Below are positions 4,289-5,326 of a DNA stretch of 5,326 bases, in pieces. The DNA comes from Acidobacteriota bacterium (GTDB taxonomy: Bacteria; Acidobacteriota; UBA6911; RPQK01; JADFOI01). Position numbers and translations under genes: made by a program. The DNA lies in NCBI GenBank assembly GCA_027295745.1, contig JAPUKI010000277.1:1-5326 (forward strand), written 5' to 3'. Below the pieces are notes generated by a model that was not told the DNA's origin, did no database searches, and saw only the letters and a program-made list of their open reading frames with translations. Within the stretch, counting starts at the first letter, position 1; the number at the start of each line of letters is the position of its first letter.

Positions 4289-5326
4289 ATGGATATTGAT
4301 CGTTTTACAGAGAAGGTTCAAGAAGCACTGAGAGAGTCTCAAACCACAGCTCTGCGCTACAGTCACCAGCACCTTGACGTGGAGCATCTTTTGCTGGCCC
4401 TTCTGGAGCAGGAACAGGGATTGGCTAGTTCGATTTGCGATCGAGCGGAGATCAACCAAGAAGGTCTCAGAGGGCGTCTCCAAGAGGAACTGGGAGGCCT
4501 TCCCAAAATCTCTGGTCCCTTGGGAGCCCCGGACGGGGTCTATCCCACGGGACGTCTCAATCTTCTCCTGGCCCAAGCCCAGGACGAAGCAAAGACACTT
4601 GGCGACGAATATGTTTCCGTGGAGCACCTCTTGTTGGCCATGACCGATGACAAGGGTGTTTCTGGGAGAAGCTTTAAAGAGTTTGGAGTGACTCGAGAGA
4701 GACTGATGCGGACCCTGCGGAGCATACGAGGCAGCCAACGAGTCACCACACAGAATCCGGAAGCAACTTATGAGGCCCTTGAGCGTTATGGCAGCGATCT
4801 GACTCAACTGGCGGCCCGTGGCAAAGTGGATCCTGTCATTGGACGCGACGAGGAAATCCGTCGCATCATGCAGGTTTTGTCTCGCCGTACCAAAAACAAT
4901 CCAGTTCTCATTGGGGAGCCAGGCGTTGGGAAGACAGCGATCGTGGAAGGACTGGCTCAACGGATTGTTCGGGGTGATGTACCAGAGGGCTTAAAAAACA
5001 AGCGAATCATATCTCTCGACATGGGCACACTGATCGCTGGTGCCAAGTACCGGGGAGAGTTTGAGGAAAGGCTCAAGGCCGTTCTCAAGGAGGTCCAGGA
5101 CTCCCAGGGCGAGATTATTCTTTTCATTGACGAGCTGCATACGGTGGTCGGCGCCGGTCGGGCGGAAGGCGCTATGGACGCAGGTAACCTCCTGAAACCG
5201 ATGCTGGCCCGAGGAGAACTGCACTGTATCGGAGCTACCACTCTAGACGAATATCGCATGTATATTGAAAAGGATGCCGCGCTGGAGCGGCGATTTCAAC
5301 ATGTTCTGGTCAGTGAGCCTTCTGTG
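4289..5326 (+). CDS. clpB: ATP-dependent disaggregase ClpB, N-terminal part (cut by window edge)
   Basis: ClpB is the hexameric AAA+ ring that pulls proteins out of aggregates together with DnaK, DnaJ and GrpE. An open frame of 346 codons runs to the right edge; the family has about 860 residues. Two N-terminal Clp repeats are visible: FTEKVQEALRES...LDVEHLLLALLEQ (6-41) and GRLNLLLAQAQDEA...VSVEHLLLAM (about 85-118). The first ATPase domain begins with VDPVIGRDEEIRR. Walker A is GEPGVGKT (209-216, Lys215), and Walker B is IILFIDE with Asp281 and Glu282. The arginine-finger pair is Arg334-Arg335 in LERRFQ. The MDAGNLLKPMLARGELHCIGATT stretch and the AALERRFQ end favour ClpB over ClpA or ClpC, although the diagnostic middle domain is beyond the edge. 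A strong AAGGAG (4279-4284), at the end of three AAGG units, lies 4 nt before the ATG. It diverges from grpE, its functional partner. Confidence 0.95.
   Translation, partial: MDIDRFTEKVQEALRESQTTALRYSHQHLDVEHLLLALLEQEQGLASSICDRAEINQEGLRGRLQEELGGLPKISGPLGAPDGVYPTGRLNLLLAQAQDEAKTLGDEYVSVEHLLLAMTDDKGVSGRSFKEFGVTRERLMRTLRSIRGSQRVTTQNPEATYEALERYGSDLTQLAARGKVDPVIGRDEEIRRIMQVLSRRTKNNPVLIGEPGVGKTAIVEGLAQRIVRGDVPEGLKNKRIISLDMGTLIAGAKYRGEFEERLKAVLKEVQDSQGEIILFIDELHTVVGAGRAEGAMDAGNLLKPMLARGELHCIGATTLDEYRMYIEKDAALERRFQHVLVSEPSV

Noticed and set aside
4262..4960. Minus-strand 232-codon frame opposite clpB
   Set aside because: The plus strand encodes unmistakable ClpB with both Clp repeats and Walker A; the antisense frame has no family signature.

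Overview
The window carries ordinary bacterial housekeeping genes, separated by unusually structured intergenic DNA. Six protein genes are recognised by clear family motifs, and two of them run off the window edges. Moderate-to-high GC, dense packing, yebC followed by ruvC, and a GrpE with a long charged helix after a 'DRRFWVQD' lead-in all suggest a Gram-negative bacterium. Desulfobacterota (former Deltaproteobacteria) is my best guess, from general resemblance only.

Layout. Positions 1-1878 lie on the minus strand and are transcribed right to left: truA (tRNA pseudouridine synthase), a 193-bp nested palindromic element, uppS (undecaprenyl diphosphate synthase), and the start of cdsA (phosphatidate cytidylyltransferase), whose ATG overlaps the uppS stop. 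Positions 1879-2030 are a divergent intergenic region with overlapping -10-like boxes and CAGCTG-centred palindromes. Positions 2031-3468 lie on the plus strand: yebC, a spacer filled with CTGACNN heptad arrays and hairpins, then ruvC. RuvC converges with grpE, and a 69-nt inverted repeat fills the gap between them. GrpE (minus) and clpB (plus) diverge from about 4174-4288, a short region with promoter-like boxes in both directions. ClpB is cut by the right edge after 346 codons.

How the genes work together. UppS and CdsA are adjacent envelope-precursor steps: the lipid carrier for peptidoglycan and O-antigen, and CDP-diacylglycerol for phospholipids. YebC and RuvC are commonly neighbours, but ruvA and ruvB do not follow here. 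GrpE and ClpB belong to one protein-disaggregation pathway, since GrpE recycles DnaK, which hands substrates to ClpB; their back-to-back layout suggests joint stress control.

I found no defence system, CRISPR array, transposase or RNA gene. The parts worth a second look are non-coding: the cloverleaf-like element at 932-1124, the heptad arrays around the end of yebC, and the long hairpin between ruvC and grpE.
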